Positions 36,151-44,939 of a stretch of DNA of 64,000 bases are shown here, piece after piece. The stretch is from an uncultured Tenacibaculum sp. Lineage in GTDB: Bacteria; Bacteroidota; Bacteroidia; Flavobacteriales; Flavobacteriaceae. Position 1 is the stretch's first letter, and every line of letters starts with the position of its first letter. Under the pieces are notes generated by a model. The model saw only the letters and a list, made by a program, of their open reading frames with translations. It ran no database searches and had not been told where the DNA came from. The stretch is from contig NZ_CANMMT010000001.1 in the NCBI RefSeq assembly GCF_947499065.1, positions 829,108 through 893,107 on the forward strand. Direction: 5' to 3'. Position numbers and translations under genes: made by a program.

Positions 36151-36477
36151 TTATTTGTTTCTAATAGTCAAAGGAATCTTATAAACTCCATTAGAAGATT
36201 GATTTAATGAGCTGTAAACTTTTTTATAATTCAATCTGTTTTTTATATAATCACAAATTTGTGTTTTTTCACAATCTACATTTAAAATAACAATCTCACC
36301 TTTATTATTAAGTGTAAATTCTACAATCGTTTTAACTTCATTGTCTAAAGTAAATTTTGGATTTCCTAAGAGTGTAACGATTTTGGCTCTAATTTCTTTT
36401 TTGCTTGGATTTTCATTTGTTGAGAATACCGAAGTACTGATTAAAGTAACAAATACTAATACTAATAGCTTTTTCAT
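36151..36477 (-). CDS. Small exported protein, TonB-C-like
   Basis: A 108-residue protein with a signal peptide (MKKLLVLVFVTLISTSVFS) and one small domain. The stretch VEFTLNNKGEIVILNVDC, a loop with two Cys and the closing YKIPLTIRN resemble the strand-helix-strand pattern of TonB C-terminal domains, which in this phylum often occur as free small periplasmic proteins. The two cysteines (CEKTQIC) could form a disulfide. The function is unknown, and the family call is tentative. Confidence 0.65.
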   Translation of the reverse strand: MKKLLVLVFVTLISTSVFSTNENPSKKEIRAKIVTLLGNPKFTLDNEVKTIVEFTLNNKGEIVILNVDCEKTQICDYIKNRLNYKKVYSSLNQSSNGVYKIPLTIRNK

Positions 36478-36807
36478 TTTTAGGGTTTTAATTTAGTTAT
36501 GGATGTGTTTAATTTAATTACTGTAAAAGTATTGGTAATTAGTTGTTTATGTTTGTTTTTGTTCGTTAGTAAAAAGTGTTTTTTTGGTTAAAAAACAACT
36601 CTTTTTATAATAGTTTACATTCAGTTAATATTGAGTAATTGCGTTTTTTTGAAAGAAAAAATTGCATTGATAGTATTAGAACTTTCTTTTTTTTAGTGAA
36701 TTTGATATTTTAAAAGTGTTTTACCATAAACTCGTAAAAAATCAAGTTTAGCTTTATGTTTATTGCTGAAGTATATTTTGTATTTTCGGAAGATAAATTA
36801 TTAGTAA
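36478..36807. other. 330-base AT-rich divergent intergenic region
   Basis: It separates the divergent small exported protein gene and the nuclease/phosphatase-family gene. It is rich in T-runs and A-runs and carries near-consensus but no exact TAnnTTTG boxes (TATATTTTG near 36772 is one base too long). No ORF or strong hairpin was recognised. Confidence 0.45.
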
Positions 36808-37767
36808 ATGTCACTTAAAAAGAGAAAAAAGGTACATACAATTGCCTTTTATAATGTAGAGAATTTATTTGATACTGTAAATGATCCATTTATTGCCGAT
36901 GATGATTATACACCATTAAGTAAAAGAAGATGGAATGAGAAAAAATACTATCACAAAATAAAGAAAATATCATCTGTTATTAGCCAATTAGGTAATAAGG
37001 AATCAGCTTATCCTCCAGCTTTAGTTGGTTTAGTTGAGGTTGAGAATAGTAGAGTTGTAAGAGATTTAATTAGGCATAAAAATCTATCTGTATACAATTA
37101 CGATTTTGTGCATTACGATTCTCCAGATGAAAGAGGTATTGATGTTGCTTTGGTTTATCATAAAGACTTTTTTGAAGTGGTTTCTTCAGAAACTCATACA
37201 TTGCATTTAACAGATGAGATAGGAGAAATTGATTATACTCGTGATGTATTGGCTGTTAAAGGATGGTTAAATGGTGAGTTAGTTCATGTTTTAGTTAACC
37301 ACTGGCCATCGCGTAGAGATGGTGAAGAAGAAACAAGACCTAATCGTATTAAAGCAGCTAAATTAGTTAAAGAGATTATGGAAGAAATTAAACATGATGA
37401 AAAAGATGCTAAATTCATTGTTATGGGCGATTTTAACGATGATCCAACAAGTGAAAGTATCAAAGACTATTTAGTTACTGATGATTTGTATAATCCTATG
37501 AAATCGCTATTTGAAAAAGGAAAGGGAACACTAACATTTTCTGGTAAATGGCATTTGTTTGACCAGATTATCTTTTCTAGAGATTTCTTCGATTCAGAAA
37601 AGAGTTCTCATACATTTTTAAAGGCTAAAATTTTAAATAAAGATTGGTTACGTACTAATAGAGGTAAATATAAAGGAAGTCCGTTTAGAACTTATATTGG
37701 ACCATGGTACAAAGGAGGGTTTTCTGACCATTTTCCGGTATACATAACTTTAGAAAAAGACGATTAA
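36808..37767 (+). CDS. Endonuclease/exonuclease/phosphatase family protein
   Basis: A 319-residue cytosolic protein of the EEP (DNase I-like) fold. Motifs are AFYNVENLFD (metal-binding Asn/Glu), GLVEVENSRV, YDSPDERGIDVALVYH, VLVNHWPSRRDGEE (catalytic His), VMGDFNDDPTS (catalytic Asp/Asn) and the final GFSDHFPVYITL (catalytic Asp-His). Family members cleave DNA, RNA or phosphoesters. The exact substrate is unknown. No signal peptide is present, in contrast to the secreted nucleases of the phylum. It is a single gene with its own terminator. Confidence 0.9.
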   Translation: MSLKKRKKVHTIAFYNVENLFDTVNDPFIADDDYTPLSKRRWNEKKYYHKIKKISSVISQLGNKESAYPPALVGLVEVENSRVVRDLIRHKNLSVYNYDFVHYDSPDERGIDVALVYHKDFFEVVSSETHTLHLTDEIGEIDYTRDVLAVKGWLNGELVHVLVNHWPSRRDGEEETRPNRIKAAKLVKEIMEEIKHDEKDAKFIVMGDFNDDPTSESIKDYLVTDDLYNPMKSLFEKGKGTLTFSGKWHLFDQIIFSRDFFDSEKSSHTFLKAKILNKDWLRTNRGKYKGSPFRTYIGPWYKGGFSDHFPVYITLEKDD

Positions 37768-37769
37768 CA

Positions 37770-37800
37770 AAAAATCCCGAGAGAATTCTCGGGATTTTGT
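37770..37800. terminator. Bidirectional terminator between EEP gene and glmS
   Basis: AAAATCCCGAGA and TCTCGGGATTTT form a perfect 12-base stem around GAAT. Confidence 0.9.
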
Positions 37801-37822
37801 TATTTATAATTAAATCTTCTGT

Positions 37823-39679
37823 TTATTCAACAGTAACAGATTTAGCTAAGTTTCTTGGTTGATCAACATTCTTACCTAACATTACAGCAATATGGTATGA
37901 TAATAACTGTAATGGGATAGTAGTTAATAAAGGCGTTAAAGCTTCTTCTGTTTCAGGAATTTCAATCACGTGATCTGCAATTTCCTTTACAGTTACATCT
38001 CCTTCAGTTACGATAGCTATAATTTTACCGCTTCTAGATTTTATCTCTTGAATATTACTAACTACCTTTTCGTAATGTCCTTTGTTTGTAGCAATCACAA
38101 AAATTGGCATGTTCTCGTCAATAAGAGCAATTGGTCCATGTTTCATTTCGGCAGCTGGATACCCTTCTGCGTGGATATATGAAATCTCTTTCAATTTCAA
38201 AGCTCCTTCTAAAGCAACTGGGAAGTTAAATCCTCTACCTAAATATAAACAGTTAGTTGCGTCTTTATAAACATTAGCAATCTCTTGAACTTTAGAATCT
38301 ATTTCTAATAGCTTTTCTACTTGGGTAGGTATTTGTTGCATTGTATGTAAATACTTATTTACAGCAGATGCAGATAAAGTACCCTTAGCTTGTGCAAGTT
38401 TTAAGGCTATTAATGTTAATACCGTTATTTGAGTTGTAAACGCTTTTGTAGAAGCAACACCAATTTCAGGACCAGCATGTGTATAAGCTCCAGCATGTGT
38501 TTCTCTAGCGATAGACGATCCAACAACATTACATACTCCAAATACAAATGCTCCTTTAGATTTAGCTAATTTAATAGCAGCTAATGTATCAGCAGTTTCT
38601 CCAGATTGTGATATAGCTATTACAACATCTTTTGATGTAATAATTGGGTTTCTATATCTAAATTCAGAAGCATATTCTACTTCAACAGGAATACGAGCCA
38701 TATCTTCAAAAAGATATTCTCCGACTAAACCAGCATGCCAAGACGTACCACAAGCAATGATGATAATTCTGTCTGCATTTAAAAATTTAGAAATATGATC
38801 GTTAACACCAGCCATTCTAATAATACCTTCATCGGCAAGCATTCTACCTCTATAGGTATCTATAATAGCTTTTGGTTGTTCGTAAATTTCTTTAAGCATG
38901 AAGTGATCGTATCCTCCTTTTTCAATTTGCTCTAAGCTTAATTGAAGTTCTTGGATATTTGCATCAATCTCCTTGTCGTTATCAATTTTACGAACTTTAA
39001 TTCCTTTGTTTTTTTTGATGATAGCTAATTCGCCATCTTCTAAATAGATAGCATCTTTAGTATACTCAATAAAAGGTGAAGCGTCAGAAGCAACAAAAAA
39101 TTCTTCGTTGTTTTTACCAACACCTATTGCGATAGGGCTTCCTAAACGAGCTACTACTAATTCATTAGGTTTTGTTTTATCAAAAACAGCAATAGCATAA
39201 GCTCCAATCACATTAGTAAGTGCTAATTGAACAGCTTTACCTAATTTACAACCTTCATTCTTTTTTACCTCTTCAATTAGGTTTACTAACACTTCTGTAT
39301 CAGTATCACTTTTAAAAGTGTAGCCTCTACTAATTAATTCTTTTTTAATGGTATCATAATTTTCAATAATTCCATTATGAACAATTACTAAGTCTCCTGA
39401 TTCAGAAAAATGAGGGTGAGAGTTTACATCATTTGGTACTCCATGAGTTGCCCATCGAGTATGACCAATACCTATTTTTCCTTCTTTTCTTTTTTCTTCT
39501 TTGTTGGTAATAATTTCTAAATCAGCTACCTTTCCTTTGGTTTTAGATAAATGCATGCTCTCGCCATCATACATCATGATTCCAGCACTATCGTAACCTC
39601 TATATTCTAAACGTTTTAATCCGTTTATTACAATAGGATAAGCGTTTCTGTCTCCTATATACCCCGTTATTCCACACAT
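37823..39679 (-). CDS. glmS: Glutamine--fructose-6-phosphate aminotransferase
   Basis: A 618-residue protein starting MCGITGYIG, with Cys2 as the glutaminase nucleophile. The N-terminal glutaminase domain is followed by two SIS sugar-isomerase domains (about residues 290-430 and 465-600; CGTSWHAGLVGEYLFE, SQSGETADT). The C-terminus DQPRNLAKSVTVE is the family hallmark. It makes glucosamine-6-phosphate, the first committed step to UDP-GlcNAc for peptidoglycan and LPS. It sits last in a run with the DUF4270 lipoprotein (10-base gap) and the glycogen-synthase-like gene. Confidence 0.98.
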   Translation of the reverse strand: MCGITGYIGDRNAYPIVINGLKRLEYRGYDSAGIMMYDGESMHLSKTKGKVADLEIITNKEEKRKEGKIGIGHTRWATHGVPNDVNSHPHFSESGDLVIVHNGIIENYDTIKKELISRGYTFKSDTDTEVLVNLIEEVKKNEGCKLGKAVQLALTNVIGAYAIAVFDKTKPNELVVARLGSPIAIGVGKNNEEFFVASDASPFIEYTKDAIYLEDGELAIIKKNKGIKVRKIDNDKEIDANIQELQLSLEQIEKGGYDHFMLKEIYEQPKAIIDTYRGRMLADEGIIRMAGVNDHISKFLNADRIIIIACGTSWHAGLVGEYLFEDMARIPVEVEYASEFRYRNPIITSKDVVIAISQSGETADTLAAIKLAKSKGAFVFGVCNVVGSSIARETHAGAYTHAGPEIGVASTKAFTTQITVLTLIALKLAQAKGTLSASAVNKYLHTMQQIPTQVEKLLEIDSKVQEIANVYKDATNCLYLGRGFNFPVALEGALKLKEISYIHAEGYPAAEMKHGPIALIDENMPIFVIATNKGHYEKVVSNIQEIKSRSGKIIAIVTEGDVTVKEIADHVIEIPETEEALTPLLTTIPLQLLSYHIAVMLGKNVDQPRNLAKSVTVE

Positions 39680-39689
39680 AACTCTTTAA

Positions 39690-41279
39690 TTATTTTTCTT
39701 TTGAATATGATATTTTTAATACTGCTCTTCTAGTTGTGTTTGCAGTTTCGTTCCCATCTAATAATGTAACCCCTCTAGGATTCCAATTGTAGGTTTTTAC
39801 ATTTGTATCTAATGAATTGTTAGTTCCAAAAGCGTTATCAGTAGGAGTATTGTAAACTTTTAATATTAAAGGTGAAATGTCATCTGTAGTATTACTTAAC
39901 AAATCCGAAATATAATCAGTTATTCTAAAATTGTATTTATTAGGTTTGTCATCTGTCAATTCTAAATTACCTCCAAAGAGACTAGACAGTTTATATGCAT
40001 CTGTTATTTGAGTAGGTGTTGTCCCTCCATTACCGTTATCTTTATTTTGATAAATAAATAACCTTTGAGGAATTATATTTTTATCTGTGTTAATATTTTG
40101 ATTAATATAAAATGTTAGTGAAGCATCGTTAACTAACCAATTGTTGGCTCTTAATTCATCTAGTTTTGCTTGATCTAAAATTTTTACCTTCGCCATTGTT
40201 CCAGCTGTTCCTTGTACTATGAAATTATTAGCAGGAGCAGGTGTAACTACAGGACTCATATTATAAATACTGTTTCTTATACCAGTTAAGGGGAAAGAAT
40301 ATGTATTAGGTAAAGTATCTTTTAGAACTAAATTTGTTTGTCCATCCTTCTTTTCAAAGGTTGTAATTGTGTAATGAAAATCTAATGTTGCTGAAGCATT
40401 ATTACCTAAAAGATTTAAAGGAACCATAGAACCGTCAGCTCCTTCGGCTTTTACAATTAAACCTCTGAAATAATTGTTAAAGGCATCAGAATTAGAGAAT
40501 TCACTGTCTTTAAACTTGTCCCAAAAAATCTCTTTCATGCGAGTCATGTTTAAAGGAATTGCTAAAAATGGTGCTTTGTTAGCAAGTTTAATAGTATCTT
40601 TATAAGTGTTACCGTTGCTAATATTTCTAGTTAAAACCAACATTGTGTCTACTGGACTTGGTTTAAAATCAAAACTACTACCTTCATTTAATAATTCTGA
40701 CTCTATGTAGGGATAGTTAGATTCAAAACTATTTTGAACAGCTGGGTTACTTGGGTTTAATGTATTTAAGAAAGTATTATTTCTGTAAATCTTTAATGTT
40801 GTAGCGATGGTTGAGTTACCCAATACAGAGTCTAATCTAAACTTAGGTTTTCCATCAGATTCTTTACCAATACTAGTAGCAGTATAAGGTAATTTAAGTA
40901 TTACTTTATCAAGTCTATATATAGAGTCTATTTCTCCGTTGTTAACAGCAGCTTTTACATCTGCTGTTTTTGGATTCGATAAAAAACCTAATTGACTGAT
41001 GAAAGAAGATGCTATGCTTTTGTAGTTGTTATTTTTATATACTCCAAGCCAATACTCCTCTAATCTCCCTATAGCAATATTATCTGCTCTAACACTTTCA
41101 AGATTTAAAGTAGGGTCGGTAGTGGGAGTAATTATTTCTACATCTAATAAAACCTCGCCAGTTTCAAATTTTGTATTATTTACAACACCACTTCCTATGT
41201 CGTTAAAGTCTTTTTCACATGATGTAATAGCTGCCAAACATAGCAAGCTAATACCTAAAACACCAATTTTTCTAATCAT
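39690..41279 (-). CDS. DUF4270 family lipoprotein
   Basis: A 529-residue lipoprotein (ITSC lipobox, about Cys21) whose mature N-terminus CEKDFNDIGSGVV fits the DUF4270 family of Bacteroidota. It is beta-rich and has no catalytic motif that I can identify. The family is often found next to glmS and the short glycogen-synthase-like gene in flavobacteria, as here: 8 bases after that gene and 10 before glmS. It is probably an outer-membrane lipoprotein facing the surface or periplasm, role unknown. Confidence 0.85.
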   Translation of the reverse strand: MIRKIGVLGISLLCLAAITSCEKDFNDIGSGVVNNTKFETGEVLLDVEIITPTTDPTLNLESVRADNIAIGRLEEYWLGVYKNNNYKSIASSFISQLGFLSNPKTADVKAAVNNGEIDSIYRLDKVILKLPYTATSIGKESDGKPKFRLDSVLGNSTIATTLKIYRNNTFLNTLNPSNPAVQNSFESNYPYIESELLNEGSSFDFKPSPVDTMLVLTRNISNGNTYKDTIKLANKAPFLAIPLNMTRMKEIFWDKFKDSEFSNSDAFNNYFRGLIVKAEGADGSMVPLNLLGNNASATLDFHYTITTFEKKDGQTNLVLKDTLPNTYSFPLTGIRNSIYNMSPVVTPAPANNFIVQGTAGTMAKVKILDQAKLDELRANNWLVNDASLTFYINQNINTDKNIIPQRLFIYQNKDNGNGGTTPTQITDAYKLSSLFGGNLELTDDKPNKYNFRITDYISDLLSNTTDDISPLILKVYNTPTDNAFGTNNSLDTNVKTYNWNPRGVTLLDGNETANTTRRAVLKISYSKEK

Positions 41280-41287
41280 TTTGTATA

Positions 41288-42106
41288 TTATTCGCTTAAT
41301 TCTAAAACGTTCTCTTTATAAAATTCTAAATAAGCTTCAGTTAAAGCTTCTTCCGATTGAAATTCTAAGACTTTTGTGTCTTTTTTGTTAATATAACTTT
41401 CAATTTCTTCAGGTAAAACTTCGCTACCTTTTACAACAGCATCTGAATTTTCAATAGCGCTCTTTAAAATATTAATATAGTTTGGTGTTTCTACAGTTGA
41501 TACTTTCGCTCCTTCAATTTTGTCAAAACGAATTTTATTAGCAAGTTCACCATTTAATTCACCATCAAAGCTACTATTGTAAAGCGAAGTTACAATCTTA
41601 CTTTCTGCAAACAATGGTTCTTCTTTATAAAATTCTCTTAAATATAATGGTAGTAAAGAAGCCATCCATCCATGAACATGGATAATGTCTGGAGCCCAGT
41701 TTAATTTTTTAACTGTCTCCACAACTCCTTTAGCAAAGAAAATCATACGTTCATCGTTATCGTTAAATAACTTATCATCTTCATCAGAATAAACAGCTTT
41801 ACGCTTAAAATACTCATCATTATCAATGAAGTATACTTGCATTCTTTCTTTTGGAATAGAAGCAACCTTGATAATTAAAGGCATGTCCATGTCGTTAATA
41901 ATTAGGTTCATACCCGATAAACGAATTACTTCGTGTAATTGATGTCTTCGTTCATTTATAACCCCAAATCGAGGCATAAAAATACGAGTTTGAACTCCTT
42001 TAGAATGTGCATTTTTAGCAACGTTAAATGCAGTAGACGATAATTCTGTTTCTGGTAAATAAGGTGTTACCTCAGAAGAAACATATAGTATTCTCTTATC
42101 CTTCAT
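41288..42106 (-). CDS. Glycogen/starch-synthase-like protein, N-terminal domain only
   Basis: A 272-residue protein matching the GT5 glycogen synthase N-terminal (ADP-glucose acceptor-side) Rossmann domain: ILYVSSEVTPYLPETELS at the start and PDIIHVHGWMASLLPLYL in the middle. A full GlgA has about 480 residues and needs the C-terminal half (with K-x-G-G-L and E-x-x-G motifs), which is absent here. It ends in a short unrelated helical tail. Flavobacteria commonly encode this shortened form between pantothenate and glmS genes, so it is a conserved variant and not a recent truncation. Catalysis alone is doubtful. Confidence 0.85.
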   Translation of the reverse strand: MKDKRILYVSSEVTPYLPETELSSTAFNVAKNAHSKGVQTRIFMPRFGVINERRHQLHEVIRLSGMNLIINDMDMPLIIKVASIPKERMQVYFIDNDEYFKRKAVYSDEDDKLFNDNDERMIFFAKGVVETVKKLNWAPDIIHVHGWMASLLPLYLREFYKEEPLFAESKIVTSLYNSSFDGELNGELANKIRFDKIEGAKVSTVETPNYINILKSAIENSDAVVKGSEVLPEEIESYINKKDTKVLEFQSEEALTEAYLEFYKENVLELSE

Positions 42107-42132
42107 TAAATCTGTCTCTTTTATTGAAGGTG

Positions 42133-42140
42133 CAAAAATA
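42133..42140 (-). promoter_or_regulatory. Bacteroidota -7 promoter box of the glgA-like/DUF4270/glmS run
   Basis: TATTTTTG on the minus strand, an exact TAnnTTTG match, 27 bases before the ATG at 42106. Confidence 0.63.
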
Positions 42141-42172
42141 CGAAATTTTATGCTAAAATGGTGTTAAATTGC

Positions 42173-42180
42173 TAATTTTG
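42173..42180 (+). promoter_or_regulatory. Bacteroidota -7 promoter box of panC
   Basis: TAATTTTG, an exact TAnnTTTG match, ends 22 bases before the panC ATG. It is divergent from the box at 42133-42140, so the two operons share this 96-base spacer. Confidence 0.65.
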
Positions 42181-42202
42181 CACGTATTCCAAGGATTAAA
42201 GA

Positions 42203-43048
42203 ATGAAAATATTCAAAAAAAAATCAGAATTAATAGATTTTTTATCTAAACAAAAAGCAGAGGAGAAATCAATTGGATTTGTACCTACAATGGGGGCTTT
42301 ACACGAAGGACATCTATCTCTTGTTAGGAGAGCAAAGAAGAAAAATGATATCTCAGTAGTAAGTATTTTTGTAAATCCAACTCAGTTTGATAATAAAGAA
42401 GACTTATTAAAATATCCAAAAACATTTGACAAAGACGTTGAGTTATTGGAAAGTATAAATTGTGATGTACTCTTTTTTCCATCTGTAGAAGAAATATATG
42501 AGGAAAATATAGTGTCGGAAAGTTTCGACTTTGATGGTTTAGAACATCAAATGGAAGGTAAGTTTAGAGATGGACACTTTGATGGAGTTGGCACTATAGT
42601 TAAAGCATTATTTGAAATAGTAAGGCCTGATAAAGCTTATTTTGGAAAGAAAGATTTTCAACAATTACAAATCATAAAAAAATTAGTTAAAAAATATGGT
42701 TTGCCTGTGAAAATTAAAGGGTGCGATATTTATAGAGAAAAAGATGGTTTAGCTATGAGCTCTAGAAATGCTCGTTTAACAGAAGAACATAGAAATGTAG
42801 CTCCTTTTATTTATAAAATGTTGAAGAGAGTAAAGAAAAAATTTGGCGTAAAAGATGCAAATGAATTAACGGAATGGGTAAAGAAGCAGTTTAAAAAAGA
42901 AGCTTTATTAGATTTGGAATATTTTACTATTGCAGACGAAAAAACTTTAGAAACCGTGACGACTTTTGAACCTAAGAAAAAATATCGTGCTTTTATAGCC
43001 GTTTTTGCAGGAGATATTCGTTTGATTGATAATATCAAGCTGAAATAA
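42203..43048 (+). CDS. panC: Pantothenate synthetase
   Basis: A 281-residue protein with the HIGH-type nucleotidyltransferase signature FVPTMGALHEGHLSLVRRA and the FVNPTQFD, KAYFGKKDFQQLQIIKKLV and LAMSSRNARL motifs of PanC. It joins pantoate and beta-alanine with ATP to make pantothenate. The next gene, panD, supplies beta-alanine, so the two steps are genetically linked here; the panB partner is not in view. Length and motifs are normal. Confidence 0.97.
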   Translation: MKIFKKKSELIDFLSKQKAEEKSIGFVPTMGALHEGHLSLVRRAKKKNDISVVSIFVNPTQFDNKEDLLKYPKTFDKDVELLESINCDVLFFPSVEEIYEENIVSESFDFDGLEHQMEGKFRDGHFDGVGTIVKALFEIVRPDKAYFGKKDFQQLQIIKKLVKKYGLPVKIKGCDIYREKDGLAMSSRNARLTEEHRNVAPFIYKMLKRVKKKFGVKDANELTEWVKKQFKKEALLDLEYFTIADEKTLETVTTFEPKKKYRAFIAVFAGDIRLIDNIKLK

Positions 43049-43086
43049 TTTCGTCAAAAACAACTTATTAATCATCAAAAAACAAC

Positions 43087-43094
43087 TATTTTTG
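43087..43094 (+). promoter_or_regulatory. Possible internal -7 promoter box right at panD
   Basis: TATTTTTG exactly matches TAnnTTTG but ends only 4 bases before the panD ATG. A transcript from it would start at or next to the ATG (leaderless). It may be fortuitous. Confidence 0.35.
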
Positions 43095-43098
43095 TTCC

Positions 43099-43449
43099 AT
43101 GTTAGTTCAAGTAGTAAAATCTAAGATCCACCGAGTAAAAGTTACTGGTGCCGATTTAAATTATATAGGAAGCATTACCATTGATGAAGATTTAATGGAT
43201 GCTGCAGGTATTATAGAAGGAGAACGTGTTCAAATTGTAAATAACAATAATGGAGAACGTTTAGAAACTTATGCTATTCCTGGACCGAGAGGAAGTGGAG
43301 AAATTACGTTAAATGGAGCAGCTGCAAGAAAAGTAGCTAAAGGAGACGTATTAATTTTAATAGTTTATGCTTTCATGGAATTAGAAGAGGCTAAGAAATT
43401 TAAGCCATCTTTAGTATTTCCTAATGAAGCGGATAATACCCTTACTTAA
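43099..43449 (+). CDS. panD: Aspartate 1-decarboxylase proenzyme
   Basis: A 116-residue protein with the family-typical start ([21 protein letters not shown]) and the self-cleavage site Gly24-Ser25 in [10 protein letters not shown]. Cleavage there makes the pyruvoyl group that decarboxylates aspartate to beta-alanine for PanC. It lies 50 bases after panC and is followed at once by the flippase-like gene, whose start is 2 bases beyond the panD stop. The length is normal. Confidence 0.96.
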   Translation: MLVQVVKSKIHRVKVTGADLNYIGSITIDEDLMDAAGIIEGERVQIVNNNNGERLETYAIPGPRGSGEITLNGAAARKVAKGDVLILIVYAFMELEEAKKFKPSLVFPNEADNTLT

Positions 43450-43451
43450 TT

Positions 43452-44393
43452 TTGAATTTTAAAAAAGTCTTAAAAATTATATTGCCTCTCGTTTTGGGAG
43501 GTTTTTTAGTTTGGTATTCATTGTCAAAAGTATCTTTAGATACTTTATTACAATATTTTAAAGATGCCAATTATTGGTGGATTGCTTTAGGATTGTTTTT
43601 TGGAATCTTAAGTCATTTATCAAGAGCCTATCGTTGGAAGTTTTTATTAGAACCAATAGGTTATAAACCCGATTTTGGAAATAGTACAATGGCCGTATTG
43701 GTAGCTTATTTAGTTAATTATGCAGTACCAAGAGCAGGTGAGGTTTCTAGAGCTGCTGTAATGACCAACTATGAGAGTATTCCTTTTGAAAAAGGTTTTG
43801 GGACCATAGTAGCAGAAAGAATAGCCGATGTTGTAATGATGTTATTAATTATTACAATTACATTATTTGTTCAGTTTGATTTCATATATGAACTTTTAAC
43901 TAAAAATTTTGACCCAATAAAAATTGGAATTCTTCTAGTTTTATTGGTCTTAGGAGGTTTTGTTTTTACTCGTTATGTAAAAAAAGCACAATCAGGAATT
44001 GGTTTAAAAATTAAAAGTTTCGTTTCTGGTTTGGTAGAAGGTGTTACGAGTATCTTTAAAATGAAACACAAATGGGCATTTATTTTTCATACGGTATTTA
44101 TTTGGGTAATGTACGTAATGATGTTCTGGGCAACAATTCCAGCAATAGAAGGATTACAGGTTCCTTTTGGAGGAGTGTTAATAGGATTTATTGCAGGAGG
44201 ATTTAGTATTGCGGCTACAAATGGGGGTGTTGGTTTATATCCAGTAGCAGTAGCAGGAGCTTTGGCTTTATTTGGAGTTTCAGAAGAGCCAGCGACAGCT
44301 TTTGGATGGATAATGTGGACTGCTCAAACAGCTATGATTATTGTGTTTGGAGGATTAGCATTTTTACTTTTACCACTTTACAACAAAAAATAA
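43452..44393 (+). CDS. Lysylphosphatidylglycerol synthase-type transmembrane protein
   Basis: A 313-residue protein with about eight membrane helices and the family motif SHLSRAYRWKFLLEPIGY near residues 55-74. PRAGEVSRAAVMTNYE and FGTIVAERIADVVMMLLII follow, and then GFIAGGFSIAATNGGVGLYP. This is the membrane (flippase-like) domain of MprF or the YbhN family, without the aminoacyl-transfer half. It probably moves a lipid or lipid-linked molecule, substrate unknown. The start is a TTG 2 bases after the panD stop, with no ATG before the first helix, so translation is probably coupled to panD. Confidence 0.88.
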   Translation: MNFKKVLKIILPLVLGGFLVWYSLSKVSLDTLLQYFKDANYWWIALGLFFGILSHLSRAYRWKFLLEPIGYKPDFGNSTMAVLVAYLVNYAVPRAGEVSRAAVMTNYESIPFEKGFGTIVAERIADVVMMLLIITITLFVQFDFIYELLTKNFDPIKIGILLVLLVLGGFVFTRYVKKAQSGIGLKIKSFVSGLVEGVTSIFKMKHKWAFIFHTVFIWVMYVMMFWATIPAIEGLQVPFGGVLIGFIAGGFSIAATNGGVGLYPVAVAGALALFGVSEEPATAFGWIMWTAQTAMIIVFGGLAFLLLPLYNKK

Positions 44394-44462
44394 AAAAATG
44401 TAAGTAGGGTTTTTTAATCGTGATTCGTTTACCTAAAAAATAATTTAAATAAACAGTGAATC

Positions 44463-44864
44463 ATGATGAATATAATTAGAAAACCAAGCTTAGTTTTAAT
44501 GTTAGTTACTTTATTAGCTTCTTGTAATGATAACGATGAATTAGTTGTAGAAAATAGTGCTAATAATCCTTTAAATGCTAAAATTGAATTTAAGAAGGCC
44601 AAAGGATTAGATATCCAAGTAATAGGAACAAGTGATGATAAAACAGCCGAATATGAGTGGGAAGTTGTTGATGAAGTAGAAAAGAAAGCACAACGTTACA
44701 AAGCGACAAATAAAGATGGTAAAACAAATTTACATTGGGGCCCAAGATTAGGAGTTACAAAGTTTACCTTAATCATTACCTCTAAACAACAGCAAGAGCC
44801 AATTAAAGTAATGAAAGAGTTTACAAGAACTCAAAAAGAAATTGACGACCATAACGGTAAATAA
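44463..44864 (+). CDS. Small lipoprotein of unknown function
   Basis: A 133-residue lipoprotein (LLASC lipobox, about Cys21) with a lysine- and glutamate-rich mature part. One Trp-centred strand pattern (YEWEVVDEVEKKAQRYKATNKDG) and TLIITSKQQQEP suggest a single small beta-sandwich domain of the PKD/Ig kind, but this is weak. It stands between the flippase-like gene and radA and ends at a perfect palindromic terminator. The start has two consecutive ATG codons. Confidence 0.65.
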   Translation: MMNIIRKPSLVLMLVTLLASCNDNDELVVENSANNPLNAKIEFKKAKGLDIQVIGTSDDKTAEYEWEVVDEVEKKAQRYKATNKDGKTNLHWGPRLGVTKFTLIITSKQQQEPIKVMKEFTRTQKEIDDHNGK

Positions 44865-44871
44865 GTTATAG

Positions 44872-44903
44872 AAAAACCAGAGTAAATTTACTCTGGTTTT
44901 TTA
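44872..44903 (+). terminator. Terminator after the small lipoprotein gene
   Basis: AAAACCAGAGTAAA and TTTACTCTGGTTTT form a continuous perfect palindrome, with a T-run after it. Confidence 0.85.
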
Positions 44904-44912
44904 TTGTTGTGA

Positions 44913-44920
44913 TATATTTG
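44913..44920 (+). promoter_or_regulatory. Bacteroidota -7 promoter box of radA
   Basis: TATATTTG, an exact TAnnTTTG match, ends 19 bases before the radA ATG and directly follows the preceding terminator. Confidence 0.65.
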
Positions 44921-44939
44921 TTGAATAAACAAAACAATA

